Source: Aneurinibacillus sp.
GTDB lineage: Bacteria > Bacillota > UBA5301 > DYFA01
Direction: 5' to 3'
Assembly: GCA_020725425.1 (NCBI GenBank)
Contig: DYFA01000033.1
Coordinates: forward strand, 51,407 to 115,406
Length of the DNA stretch: 64,000 nt
The translations under genes were made by a program, and so were the position numbers. Position 1 is the stretch's first letter. Each line of letters starts with the position of its first letter. The notes under the pieces are model-generated. The model was not told where the DNA came from. It made no database searches and saw nothing but the letters and a program-made list of their open reading frames with translations. This document shows positions 8,751 to 16,537 of this stretch, piece after piece.

Positions 8751-9175
8751 GGCCGCTCCCCGCCTTCCCCGCCCATCAGTCGGCGAAATAGGGTGACCAT
8801 CGTGGCCGCCACCTTCAACCCCACCCCGGCGGTGACCAGGGCGATGATACCGCCGCTCAGCAGGCGGCCGGGGGACCCCGGCGGCAAGACGTTGGCCAGG
8901 TAGTTGCGACCGGCCGCCAGGCCCACCAGCCCGAGCACGGCGAACCAAGCGGCACCCAAGCTCTCCGCCGTCCTGGCTGTTCTCTCCGGGAGCCGGCGGT
9001 CCAGCGCCTCCTGGCCGAAGGCCAGGGCATAGAGGACGAATCCGGCGGCCAGAACGGTGCCGCCGGCGAACCCGCCCCCGGGGGAGACATGGCCGTAGGC
9101 GATGATCGCCAAGCCGCAGAGTTGCACCAGCGGGACCAGCACCCGGGCGACGGTCCGCAGGATCAGATCGTCCAT
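8747..9175 (-). CDS. mrpB: Mrp-type Na+/H+ antiporter subunit B (MnhB/MbhF-like)
   Basis: A 142-residue membrane protein of the MnhB family. The signature GHVSPGGGFAGGTVLAAGFVLYALAFG lies at about residues 28-54 (quoted parts: SPGGGFAGG), after the opening membrane helix. A second and third helix follow (LGAAWFAVLGLVGLAAG and GGIIALVTAGVGLKV). It lies between the MbhE-like gene (16-base gap) and the MrpC-like gene (4-base overlap), matching the mbhE-F-G order. Confidence 0.87.
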   Translation of the reverse strand: MDDLILRTVARVLVPLVQLCGLAIIAYGHVSPGGGFAGGTVLAAGFVLYALAFGQEALDRRLPERTARTAESLGAAWFAVLGLVGLAAGRNYLANVLPPGSPGRLLSGGIIALVTAGVGLKVAATMVTLFRRLMGGEGGERP

Positions 9176-9191
9176 CCCGGCCCCCCTCCTC

Positions 9192-9470
9192 CTACGGGCG
9201 GCTCCGGCCCTCGAGCACCACCAGCAGGGCAGTCACCGCCGTGAAGAGCACGGTGACTTCCCCCAGGGTGTCGAAGCCCCGGTAGTCGGTGATAATGCCG
9301 GCGACCACGCTGGACGCCCCGGTCTCGTTCAGTGACCGGTCCAGGTAGTGTCGCGCCACCTCGTTCCAGGAGGGAACGGCGCGCTCGCCGAACGGGGGGA
9401 GCTCCACCGCCACACCCAGAAGCGCCACCCCGATCAACACCAGGATCACCAAGCCCCCCCATCGTCTCAC
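9192..9470 (-). CDS. MbhE-like subunit (MrpA C-terminal domain as a separate gene)
   Basis: A 92-residue protein. The hydrophobic N-terminus (LVILVLIGVALLGVAV) is followed by LPPFGE, a linker with HYLDRSLNETGASSVVAGI, and ITDYRGFDTLGEVTVLF. The ITDYRGFDTLGE motif is characteristic of the extreme C-terminal domain of MrpA and of MbhE, where it is a stand-alone subunit. The GTG start at 9470 overlaps the previous stop by GTGA. Having this domain as its own gene is the Mbh/Mbx-style arrangement rather than the fused Bacillus MrpA. Confidence 0.85.
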   Translation of the reverse strand: MRRWGGLVILVLIGVALLGVAVELPPFGERAVPSWNEVARHYLDRSLNETGASSVVAGIITDYRGFDTLGEVTVLFTAVTALLVVLEGRSRP

Positions 9471-9706
9471 TGCGGCCGGCCCCCCGTCTTCGCGATGGTG
9501 CCGAAGAAGAGCAGCGAGGTCACCCCGGCCCCGACTGCCGCCTCGGTGATCGCCACGTCCGGCGCGCCCAGGAGCTGCCAGAGCACGGCCATGATGAGGC
9601 TGTAGGCGGCGAAGACGATGACGGCCTGGAAGATGTTCTTGAGGCAGGCGACGACGACCGCACAGGCGATAAGCAACGCCAACAAGGCGGAGAATACCGG
9701 CGTCAT
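9467..9706 (-). CDS. MbhD-like subunit (DUF4040 part of MrpA)
   Basis: A 79-residue protein with two to three helices: LLALLIACAVVVACLKN, IFQAVIVFAAYSLIMAVLWQLLGAPDVAITEAAVGAG (seen in pieces) and TSLLFFGTIAKT. APDVAITEAAVG is the typical DUF4040/MbhD motif, with the conserved Asp and Glu in the membrane. In Bacillus-type operons this is part of MrpA; here it is separate. It overlaps both neighbours by 4 bases. Confidence 0.85.
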   Translation of the reverse strand: MTPVFSALLALLIACAVVVACLKNIFQAVIVFAAYSLIMAVLWQLLGAPDVAITEAAVGAGVTSLLFFGTIAKTGGRPQ

Positions 9707-10059
9707 GGGCGGTCACCGCTCCCCTCCAGCTGGCGCAGGTCGATGGTTTGGAAATGCCCGCTTGCCGGGGGAACGCCGCAGCGCCGGGCGGTCCTGGCCA
9801 CCAAGTGAGCGGCTGTCGGGCTGGTGAGCCAGAGGAAGCCGAGAATCAAGGCCAGCTTCAGTGCCCCGGCCTGCCAGCCCAGGTAAACGATGCCGCCCAG
9901 GATGACCAGCGCCACCCCGAGGGTGTCTCCCTTCGCCGTGGCGTGGAGCCGCGTGTAGACGTCGGGCAGGCGAAGGAGTCCAAGCGTGCTCACGCTGAAG
10001 AAGAAAATCCCGCTGCCCAGAAGAAGCGCCACCACAGGGTCACGAACCGCCGCCGGCAT
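9703..10059 (-). CDS. mrpG: Mrp-type antiporter subunit G (MnhG/PhaG family)
   Basis: A 118-residue membrane protein of the MnhG family. FFFSVSTLGLLRLPDVYTRLHA is the family signature (key part RLPDVYTRLHA), followed by KGDTLGVALVILGGIVYLG and FLWLTSPTAAHLVARTA. ATG 10059 is chosen because a GGAGGA ribosome site sits 4-5 bases upstream. It overlaps the 3' end of the MrpF gene by 20 bases, so the two are probably translationally coupled. Confidence 0.88.
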   Translation of the reverse strand: MPAAVRDPVVALLLGSGIFFFSVSTLGLLRLPDVYTRLHATAKGDTLGVALVILGGIVYLGWQAGALKLALILGFLWLTSPTAAHLVARTARRCGVPPASGHFQTIDLRQLEGSGDRP

Positions 10060-10336
10060 GGGACTCCTCCCTCCCCTGCTCACCGTAGTACGCCAAGCCG
10101 ACCGTCATCAGAAAGTTGATCAGAGCGTAAACCAGTGCCACGTCCAGAAAGAAGAACTGCTCCCGGGCGAGGGCGAACAGGATGATGAGCGCTACCGCCT
10201 TGGTGCCGACGAGGTTGACCGCCGCGACGCGGTCAGCAAAGCTGGGCCCTCGGTACGCCCGGTACAGGCAACCCAGGACCAGCACCACCAGCACCTTGGC
10301 TCCCAGGTCCATCGCACTCAGCACCACCGCTCTCAC
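10040..10336 (-). CDS. mrpF: Mrp-type antiporter subunit F (MnhF/PhaF family)
   Basis: A 98-residue membrane protein. YRAYRGPSFADRVAAVNLVG is the family signature (RGPSxADRxxAxxxxG), between a first helix (AKVLVVLVLGCLY) and two later helices (KAVALIILFALA and DVALVYALINFLMTVGLAYY). The GTG start at 10336 overlaps the upstream MrpE stop by GTGA. Residues further upstream in this frame are a shadow of mrpE. Confidence 0.87.
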   Translation of the reverse strand: MRAVVLSAMDLGAKVLVVLVLGCLYRAYRGPSFADRVAAVNLVGTKAVALIILFALAREQFFFLDVALVYALINFLMTVGLAYYGEQGREESHAGGGS

Positions 10337-10869
10337 TCCCCCCTTCGCCCCAAGGCCGCTTCCATCCGCCTCAACCTCGTCTCCGCCGGACTGTTCACCA
10401 GCAAGGAAGCCTGGTCCAGGTTCAAGGCGTGGACGAGCAAGCCTTCTTCGCCCAGCTCGACGGAGAGCGTTCCGGGGGTTAGGGTGACGGCGTTGGCCAG
10501 AGTGACGCGGGCGAATGGACTTTCCAGAGCGGGTTTGATCAGGACGAGCCCCGGTTTGATTCTGAGCCGCGGACTCAAGACGATGAGAGCCACTTGAATG
10601 TTGGCTTTGACGACATCCCAGAACAGGCCGGTGAGAAAAGTCAGACCCACCCAGGCGGTGCGCAACCCCGGCACCGGAAGGCGATCCTCCCCTTGGAACC
10701 ACAGTCCCCGACTGAGTCGTGCTGTGCCCAGCGCGCAGGCTGCTCCGAGCACCAGGTTTTCCACGTGGAGATCAGCGGTGATCGCTACCCAGACGGAGAA
10801 CAGCAGAAGAACCTCGGCTGCCAGACGATGAACCCTGAACGCCCCCCTGGCAGCGCCGCCGGCTCCCAA
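10333..10869 (-). CDS. mrpE: Mrp-type antiporter subunit E (MnhE/PhaE family)
   Basis: A 178-residue protein, the first gene of the operon. Two N-terminal helices (VLLLFSVWVAITADLHVENL and TAWVGLTFLTGLFWDVVKAN) precede the soluble part, which holds the motifs LRIKPGLV, FARVTLANAVTLTPGTLSVE and the VHALN segment typical of MnhE. The likely start is TTG 10869, behind a G-rich stretch. The order E-F-G-(MbhD)-(MbhE)-B-C-D matches mbhA-H of Pyrococcus-type membrane hydrogenases and split Mrp operons. The following 177 bases up to the transposase gene carry no clear gene. Confidence 0.85.
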   Translation of the reverse strand: MGAGGAARGAFRVHRLAAEVLLLFSVWVAITADLHVENLVLGAACALGTARLSRGLWFQGEDRLPVPGLRTAWVGLTFLTGLFWDVVKANIQVALIVLSPRLRIKPGLVLIKPALESPFARVTLANAVTLTPGTLSVELGEEGLLVHALNLDQASLLVNSPAETRLRRMEAALGRRGE

Positions 10870-11046
10870 CGAAGCGCCCCCCTTTCCCCCTCACCCCTCC
10901 AATTTCTAACCTACGGCGGAAAAATCCTGCCCCTCTCGCAACTCCTAGAGACTGTTCGCGACAAATGTTGGTCGACCTGATCAGCAGCGAGGGGATCTTG
11001 GACCCGGCTGATTAACTGGCGGTGGCTATCTCAGAGCAAGGCTTCT

Positions 11047-11724
11047 TTAACCGATGGCGCATAGTCCGCAGCAGGCCTGGCGCCTTATGGGCGGGAGCCT
11101 GTGGCTTTCCCCCTCGATGCGGGTCCACAACGCCTGCTGGTCGACGGAGAGTCCGGTGAAGACCCTCGACAGCAGCTTCGTCAGCGCCGCCTCCGGCCCA
11201 AGCTCGCAGGCCTGATCCATAAACGAGAACCAGGCCAGGTAGTTGTGGTAATACCGGGCCGCAACCCCGCGGAACTGTTCCCCCCAGGCCATCAGCCGCC
11301 GCCGATAGGCGATGAGGTTGGTCACGGTCAGTTCGGGTACGCCGGTCAGGCGCGGTTTCTCGTGAGCCCGCAAGGCGGACAGAAAGCGATGTCGCCAGCG
11401 GAAGGCGGTACAGGGATGCACGCCGAGCATTTGTGCGCTGCGCCGGATCGATAACCCTTTCCACAAGCACCACCCCATCCCGGCCCACTTATCCCGGTAC
11501 TTCAGGCGGGCCAGCGGGGTCCCGGTCAGTCCGGTGAACGTCTTGGCACAACTCTTGCACCGGTACCGTTGCCTTCCGCCGAACCGTCCCCACTTCCACA
11601 CATGGGCCGAATGGCAGTGGGGACAGACCGGCTCGACAGAAAACAGGGCATGTTGAAGAATGGTTCGCTCGATCAGGACGAGGGCCATAAACAGGAAGCT
11701 CCTTTTCCATAACCTACCATCCAA
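11047..11724 (-). pseudogene. IS1595-family transposase lacking its DDE catalytic domain
   Basis: A 225-residue frame. Residues 34-57 form a zinc ribbon (CPHCHSAHVWKW then CKSCAKTF). A helix-turn-helix part follows (LSIRRSAQMLGVHPCTAFRWRHRF), as in IS1595-type transposases. Family members then carry a block of about 150 residues beginning with VEADET, the ISXO2-like DDE nuclease. Here the frame jumps from LTGVPE straight to the C-terminal motif AYRRRLMAWGEQFRGVAARY and HNYLAWF, so the catalytic block is gone while the frame stays open. It cannot transpose by itself. No clear terminal inverted repeats were found. Confidence 0.75.
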
Positions 11725-12101
11725 GGGCTATTATAACCGAACGTATGTTTGGTAGCAATTCCTCTCGCGTTGGCTGGCGACGTCGGGTGCGGGTAATGGC
11801 GGACATGGCGCTGCCCGAATGTTTTCTTGGGCTGCCAGACGCCCCCAACATTTGCTGAGAACGGAATGCAGAGTCCGCAAAAAAGATGACGCGGGGATGG
11901 ACACGGGGGCGGGTGGCATGGGGCGGAACCCAGCATAGATCCCGTAGCCCGAGAGGTGGCCGGGGCTCTTGGCGATCGCGGCCGCCCACTCCCGGGCGTC
12001 CTTGGTCGCCTCGCCAGGAGCTGCTTCTTGATCTCGGTCAGCCTGGAGCGGTCAGTGCTCGCCACCATGGACCTGCCCGATAGTCCAGGGGTGCTGTCCG
12101 C
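11725..12101 (-). other. Gene-poor stretch with decayed coding remnants
   Basis: No intact gene is visible. On the minus strand, around 11800-11860, a short frame reads MLGASGSPRKHSGSA, like the start of an NADPH-dependent FMN reductase or iron-sulfur flavoprotein (GSPRKxGxT), but it decays within about 20 codons. Around 12010-12068 another frame opens with MVASTDRSRLTEIKKQLL and soon loses sense. Together with the broken transposase next door it looks like scarred DNA. The identity of these pieces is uncertain. Confidence 0.4.
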
Positions 12102-13013
12102 CTAGGCGAACCGCCACAACCCCGCCTCGCGCGCCGCCTGCATGGCCTCCCGATACTCAGCGGGGGTTATGCGCCGGTTCAGCGGAGGCCGGCGCTGAGC
12201 CCGGTGGGCCGGGTAATACTGGTCCATCAGGTTGACGTAGGTATCCCGGGAGAGCTCGGTGGCCACGAATTCCATGAGTTCGGCCGTGCCCGCCAGCCCC
12301 TCCGGCAACACGAGATGGCGCAGGAGCAAGCCGCGCCGGGCGATCCCCTCCTCGTTCACCACCAGATCCCCGACCTGGCGGTGCATCTCCTTGATCGCCG
12401 CTTTGGCCGCCGCCGGATAGTTCCTGGCGCCGGCGAGTTCCTCGGCCACCCGGGCGTCGGCGAACTTCAAGTCCGGCATGTAGATGTCCACCACACCGTC
12501 CAGCCACCGGAGGGTCGGCAGGGCGTCGTACCCGCCGGTGTTGTAGACCAGGGGAATCCGCAAGCCGCCCTCGGCCGCCAGGTTCAGCGCCTCGAGGATC
12601 TGGGGGACCACGTGGCTCGGCGAGACGAGGTTCACGTTGTGGCAACCCCTGGCCTGGAGGTCCAGCATGATGTCGGCCAGATCGGCCGCCTTGACCTCCT
12701 CCCCCACCCCTTCGCAACTGATGTCGTGGTTCTGGCAGAAGAGACAGGTCAGGTTGCAGTGGCCGAAGAAGATGGTGCCGGACCCGTGCCGGCCGGTCAA
12801 AGGCTCCTCCTCGCCGAAGTGGGGGCCGTAGCCGGAAATCACCGCGTAGCGCCCCGTCCGGCAGACCCCCAGCTCCCCCGCGAGGCGGTTGGGGCCGCAG
12901 GCCTGGGCGCAGACGAGGCAATGTGCGAGAGCCGCCACGGCCGTCTCCGCCCGCCGGGCCAGTTCCCCGCGGCGGTGAAGCGCTACATAGCTGGCTTGAT
13001 CCTGTCCGTCCAA
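12102..13013 (-). CDS. Radical SAM protein, PflA/PflX-like
   Basis: A 303-residue radical SAM enzyme. CNLTCLFCQN (about residues 91-100) is the CxxxCxxC motif that binds the catalytic 4Fe-4S cluster and S-adenosylmethionine. An earlier Cys group (HCLVCAQACGPNR, with CRTG later) resembles the extra Cys residues of PflX-type proteins. NLVSPSHVVPQILEAL and VVDIYMPDLKF are typical of that family, which is related to pyruvate formate-lyase activating enzyme. The TTG at 13013 is chosen because a full AGGAGG lies 7 bases upstream; a GTG at 13046 has no such site. The substrate is unknown. It is divergent from the gene at 13115. Confidence 0.82.
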   Translation of the reverse strand: MDGQDQASYVALHRRGELARRAETAVAALAHCLVCAQACGPNRLAGELGVCRTGRYAVISGYGPHFGEEEPLTGRHGSGTIFFGHCNLTCLFCQNHDISCEGVGEEVKAADLADIMLDLQARGCHNVNLVSPSHVVPQILEALNLAAEGGLRIPLVYNTGGYDALPTLRWLDGVVDIYMPDLKFADARVAEELAGARNYPAAAKAAIKEMHRQVGDLVVNEEGIARRGLLLRHLVLPEGLAGTAELMEFVATELSRDTYVNLMDQYYPAHRAQRRPPLNRRITPAEYREAMQAAREAGLWRFA

Positions 13014-13114
13014 CCCCTCGCCTCCTGTCCTAGTCTTCCCGGCCACCGGAAAACGGTTGTGCCCAGTGGCTTTTCCGCCGATATAGGCTACTGGAACAAG
13101 GAGGATGAAGCGCC

Positions 13115-13573
13115 TTGCGGTCGCGCAGACGTCCGCTCTGTCTGCTCCGGCTCTATCTGGTCTGGGCTGTGCTGCTCTTGCTCGCCGCCGCCCCTTTGGG
13201 ATCGGCTTCGTCCCTGCCGCCCGTGAGCGGCGCCCTTTTCCTCTCCCCCCAGGCGGGGATAGGCCTGGTCGGGAGGCTCCCTTGGTGGGACCTGCACGCC
13301 GAAGGGTTGCTGGTGGGCGACGGTTCCGCGGGAGCGGTGCAGGTGACGCGGGTGTGGCCGGTCAAGCCGACCCGCTTCCTGCCCTTCGCCCTGGAGGCCT
13401 TCGGAGGTGTCCGGTACTATTCCGGGGAGGGGTTCAGTCTCGTGGGAGGGGTGGGTAAGCCGTTCCACCTGTACCCGGACCTCCACCTCGATCTGAGCGC
13501 GGGGCTCTCCTTGGGGACAGGGGGCCAGGCGTTCGGCGGGTTCCTAGGGGTCAAGGCGGTTCAGGACTTCTGA
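13115..13573 (+). CDS. Exported barrel-like protein of unknown function
   Basis: A 152-residue protein with a clear signal peptide (RRRPLCLLRLYLVWAVLLLLAA, cut near residue 31). The mature part has alternating polar and non-polar residues with many Gly, Tyr and Trp (GIGLVGRLPWWDL, VRYYSGEGFSLVGGVGKPF, LHLDLSAGLSLG) and ends in Phe, as outer-membrane beta-barrel chains often do. TTG 13115 is the start: it follows AAGGAGG at 13098-13104 by 10 bases. A shorter out-of-frame ATG right after the site gives low-complexity protein and was rejected. No family was recognised. It is convergent with the hemolysin III remnant, whose end is 12 bases away. Confidence 0.6.
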   Translation: MRSRRRPLCLLRLYLVWAVLLLLAAAPLGSASSLPPVSGALFLSPQAGIGLVGRLPWWDLHAEGLLVGDGSAGAVQVTRVWPVKPTRFLPFALEAFGGVRYYSGEGFSLVGGVGKPFHLYPDLHLDLSAGLSLGTGGQAFGGFLGVKAVQDF

Positions 13574-13585
13574 TATCCGCCTTCC

Positions 13586-13911
13586 CTACAGGAACATCAG
13601 ATACCTGTACATCAACCAGAAATGACTCAGGCTGCCGGCCAGCACGAGCACGTGGAACAGCTCGTGAAAGCCGAACCGGGCGGAGATGTTGGGACGTTTC
13701 GCAGCATACACGAAGGCCCCTATGGTGTACAAGACCCCACCCGTCACCAGCCAGCCCAGGCCAAGATAAAGCCCCGTACTCAGCCAACGGTATCCGATGA
13801 AGCGAATTCCCGTGGCAAGCATGCCGATAGCTGCCAGCCCCCAGACGCTCGTCAGCAGCGCCCATCTCCAGCAGCGGCGGCGCTGACCGGGTCACGCAGT
13901 CTGATGTTCAT
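13586..13911 (-). pseudogene. Decayed hemolysin III family protein (TrhA/YqfA-like)
   Basis: ATG 13911 opens with MNIRLRDPVSA, the usual N-terminus of hemolysin III/PAQR-type membrane proteins, and that frame stops soon after. The family C-terminus continues in another frame: ALLTSVWGLAAIGM, then YLGLGWLVTGGVLYTIGA and FGFHELFHVLVLAGSLSHF with the conserved His residues, ending in YRYLMFL. Intact members have about 210 residues and seven helices; here about 100 residues and the frame are lost near 13860-13880. The start overlaps the stop of the upstream regulator (TGATG), so the pair was once translationally coupled. Confidence 0.8.
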
Positions 13912-14624
13912 CAGTTGACACCCCTCGCCGGCAGTGCGCTCCCTGACTCAAGGGCGTCCTTTACGAAGTCCAAGAGCAGGTATACCTGCTCCGGGGGAAT
14001 GACCGTCAGCTTGAAGTGGAACTTCTCCACGAAGTCCAAGATCGCTTCCTCCATCTGGGCGGACTGGGGAGGAGCGCTGAGGAGAAGACCCAACGCTGTG
14101 CCGGTGAATCCCGCTAAACCGAACTCCGGACGGGCGAACCGGTTCAGCAGTCTCCTCAGCCAGGCGATGCGCCCCTTCACGCGGGAGACAGCAATGGTCA
14201 CGACCAAGCCGGAGGCGTAGGTGCAGAAGGCAAGGGGATTCTCGATGTCAGGAACGGTCAGAATCCGCTCCACGAGTTCGCCCGGCGAGAGATTCTCGGT
14301 TCCCCGAAAGAACTGCATCACCCTCGTCTTGAGCCGAAACCACTCCTCGGACCGCTGACGCCGGCCCTCGTCCTCTCCTTCCAGGGGTTTGTCCGTCGGA
14401 ACGAACACCACCTGGGAGCGTCCAGCGCTCTTACCCTCGGTCAGGCTCGTCGAGTATTCCGCCCTCAGATACCCCTCCTTCTCCAGGTTCTTCAGCATGT
14501 CGTAGGCCGTCCAGCGGCTGACCCCCAGCGCCTCGGCGATGGTGGTGTAATGAATCGGCTTCTGCGTTTCCGCGTAACACTTCTTCACCCGGTCGAGAAA
14601 CTGCCGGCCACGGTCAGTGAGCAT
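13911..14624 (-). CDS. Winged-helix transcriptional regulator
   Basis: A 237-residue protein. Residues 1-55 form a winged helix-turn-helix (PIHYTTIAEALGVSRWTAYDMLKNLEKEGYL), with a wing containing SAGRSQVVF. The rest is helical: LSPGELVERILTV, a hydrophobic part (ASGLVVTIAVSRVKGRIAWL, then GLAGFTGTALGLLLS) and a C-terminal helix rich in Glu and Phe. ATG 14624 is preferred to the first in-frame start because the earlier residues are basic and do not belong to the fold. It lies downstream of the RND/LolA-like/barrel operon and is coupled to the broken hemolysin III gene, so it may regulate either one. No ligand domain was recognised. Confidence 0.7.
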   Translation of the reverse strand: MLTDRGRQFLDRVKKCYAETQKPIHYTTIAEALGVSRWTAYDMLKNLEKEGYLRAEYSTSLTEGKSAGRSQVVFVPTDKPLEGEDEGRRQRSEEWFRLKTRVMQFFRGTENLSPGELVERILTVPDIENPLAFCTYASGLVVTIAVSRVKGRIAWLRRLLNRFARPEFGLAGFTGTALGLLLSAPPQSAQMEEAILDFVEKFHFKLTVIPPEQVYLLLDFVKDALESGSALPARGVN

Positions 14625-14690
14625 GGCGCCGGGCAACCCCTTTCTAAGCCTCTGGTTACATCTTACCTCCCCAGCCCGGCGCCTGTCCAC

Positions 14691-15779
14691 TCAGAAGCTC
14701 AGCGTCAGCTTGGCGTACACCTGGTTGGCCACCTGACGCAGAAGTGGGTCGGAGGTCCCCTTGGTCACGCTCGCCAGGCCCATCACCAGGTTGGTCCCGT
14801 CAGCCAGGTTGAAGGTCAGCTCGGGCAGGAGCGCCGAGTCGCCGCCGGCTACGGCGTACAGGCCGCTGACTTGGGCGGTGAGGTGATCGCCGACGGTCTT
14901 CCGCCCGACCACTATGGCGTAGTCCCGTTTCTTTCCCTCCGCCACCGGATGATCCGGACTCAGCACGTAGTACTGCCCCACCAGGTAGAGGCCACCATTG
15001 GTCGTGTAATCAGCGCCGGCGACGATTTCGGTGTACTCCCGGCCACTCTGCTGCTTGCTCGCCGCCCCTTCAAGCCAGAGACCGGCGTCGCCGACCGCCC
15101 CCACGAGGTCGAGGCCGAGGCGGTTCACCCCGGGATAGGTCGGCTGATCCTCCCAGCCGTGATAGTAGCTGAGGGAGGCGTCAAACCCGGCGATCCCCCG
15201 CTTGGTGACTTTCAGGGCGTATTCGGCGTTCTCCAGCGTGGAGGAGGGCATGGGAACGCTCCCCAGGACCACCGCCGGCTTGAACTCCGGGATCAGGACG
15301 GCGTTCAGCCTCAAGTCTCTTACGGCGTAACCCGCTGAGAGCGCCGAAACCGCGGTCCGTTCGCCCAGCGGGTCCTCGGGGTTCACCGGGTTCACGAAAC
15401 TCGTGGGATTGACCTTGTACCCCGATCCCCAGAGCACCCGCTGCTTCCCGAGGCGCAGGGTCAGGTCGCCCCGTGCGAGGTCCACGTAAGCTTCGTCCAG
15501 GCCGACCGCCGCGGCTCCGGCGGATGAGCCGTAGCCGTCCGTGGCGCGCAGCACAGCGTGAAGGTAGGCCGCTCCGCCGGCTTCGGCGTCAACGGCCAGC
15601 TTGAGCTCGGAGAGCCCGGCCAGCTGATTGTCCACCCAACTGTCGTCACCCGTCGGAAGCGTGACCTTGAGGGCGAGTTCTCCCGAGACATTCGCTGCCG
15701 CCTGGGTGACGACAACGGAGGCCCAGAGCACCACCACTGCCCCCAGCGTAACCGGGAGCCATCTGTTCCTCAACCTCAC
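14691..15779 (-). CDS. Predicted outer-membrane beta-barrel protein
   Basis: A 362-residue protein with a Sec signal peptide (WLPVTLGAVVVLWASVVV, cut near VTQAAA). The mature chain is built of short amphipathic strands, for example YVDLARGDLTLRLGKQRVLW, LRLNAVLIPEF and DHLTAQVSGLYAV. GDLTLRLGKQRVLWGSG and NPVNPEDPLG resemble DUF1302/alginate-export-like porins. It ends VYAKLTLSF, with Phe last and alternating hydrophobic residues before it, like a barrel-assembly signal. The start overlaps the LolA-like stop by GTGA, so it is the third gene of the RND operon. It may form the outer exit channel or lipid acceptor for that exporter. Confidence 0.65.
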   Translation of the reverse strand: MRLRNRWLPVTLGAVVVLWASVVVTQAAANVSGELALKVTLPTGDDSWVDNQLAGLSELKLAVDAEAGGAAYLHAVLRATDGYGSSAGAAAVGLDEAYVDLARGDLTLRLGKQRVLWGSGYKVNPTSFVNPVNPEDPLGERTAVSALSAGYAVRDLRLNAVLIPEFKPAVVLGSVPMPSSTLENAEYALKVTKRGIAGFDASLSYYHGWEDQPTYPGVNRLGLDLVGAVGDAGLWLEGAASKQQSGREYTEIVAGADYTTNGGLYLVGQYYVLSPDHPVAEGKKRDYAIVVGRKTVGDHLTAQVSGLYAVAGGDSALLPELTFNLADGTNLVMGLASVTKGTSDPLLRQVANQVYAKLTLSF

Positions 15780-16537
15780 TTCCCCCTTTCCAAGTACGTG
15801 TCGGTGAAGACGCTGTCGGGAATCGGAGTGTCGAAAGAGATTTCCGTCGTCTCCAGAATGGTCTTGTGCTTGTCGGCGACGCTCTCCATCACCATCTTCC
15901 GGGCGACGTGGCGCCCGTCAACCAGCTCCACGTCGGAGGCGGTCAAGACCTTGAGCAGTACGCCTTGCCGGTTATAAAACTCGACGCGACGGAGCACGAA
16001 CGTCTCCTTCTCCGCCCACAGCTTGAGCCTACCGTACGACGTCTCCGGCTTGCCTGGCAGCAGTTCCAGGACGTAGGCCGGCACACCCCCCACATTGTCC
16101 GTCCCGACCAGCTTCGGCTTGTAGGTCTTCCGGTAACCGGCCTCTCCGATGTCCTCGTAGGAAAAGTCGCTGCCCATGAAGCTGCCGCGCTTCATGTGGC
16201 TGGCGATCCGCCGCACCTGGCCCACCGCCGGAAGATAGAGCCACATGTCGTCGCCCACCGTCAAAAACCCCGTCCCCTTGACGTCTGCCGGCGCCAGGAA
16301 GCGGATGAGGACCTTCTCGGTGCCGACCGACCAGATCTTGATCTCCCTCGTGCGGATCTGGCCCGACTTGTCGACCAGGCTCATCTTCCGAACAGAAACC
16401 TGCCGGCCGGAACGGACCGCTTCGACCCGTTCCAGAATCTCGTCAGCGGACAACTCCCCGGCCGACGCCGGAAAAGCCCCGACTAACGCCAGTGCGAGGA
16501 CTACCCCTGCCACCTTGAGCCACTTGTGCACTTCCAT
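15776..16537 (-). CDS. Outer membrane lipoprotein-sorting protein (LolA/LolB-like fold)
   Basis: A 253-residue exported protein with a signal peptide (WLKVAGVVLALALVGAFPASA). The mature part follows the pattern of the family annotated as outer membrane lipoprotein-sorting proteins: SADEILERVEAVR, VLIRFLAPADVKGTGFL, DMWLYLPAVGQVRRI, GSFMGSDFSYEDIG and YKPKLVGTDNV. These form an open half-barrel that binds lipid chains. AAGGAGG lies 4 bases before the ATG. The start lies inside the 3' end of the RND gene (37-base overlap) and the stop overlaps the barrel gene. It likely works as a periplasmic or extracytoplasmic lipid carrier for the exporter. Confidence 0.8.
   Translation of the reverse strand: MEVHKWLKVAGVVLALALVGAFPASAGELSADEILERVEAVRSGRQVSVRKMSLVDKSGQIRTREIKIWSVGTEKVLIRFLAPADVKGTGFLTVGDDMWLYLPAVGQVRRIASHMKRGSFMGSDFSYEDIGEAGYRKTYKPKLVGTDNVGGVPAYVLELLPGKPETSYGRLKLWAEKETFVLRRVEFYNRQGVLLKVLTASDVELVDGRHVARKMVMESVADKHKTILETTEISFDTPIPDSVFTDTYLERGK

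Noticed and set aside
10964..11014. Short plus-strand frame MLVDLISSEGILDPAD with stop
   Set aside because: It looks protein-like but is only about 16 codons after the ATG, with no ribosome site and no recognised family.
11040..11740. Similar 15-base stretches at 11040-11054 and 11726-11740 flanking the transposase
   Set aside because: GGCT....TAACCGA-like matches are in direct, not inverted, orientation and imperfect (12 of 15), so they do not serve as IS ends and may be chance.
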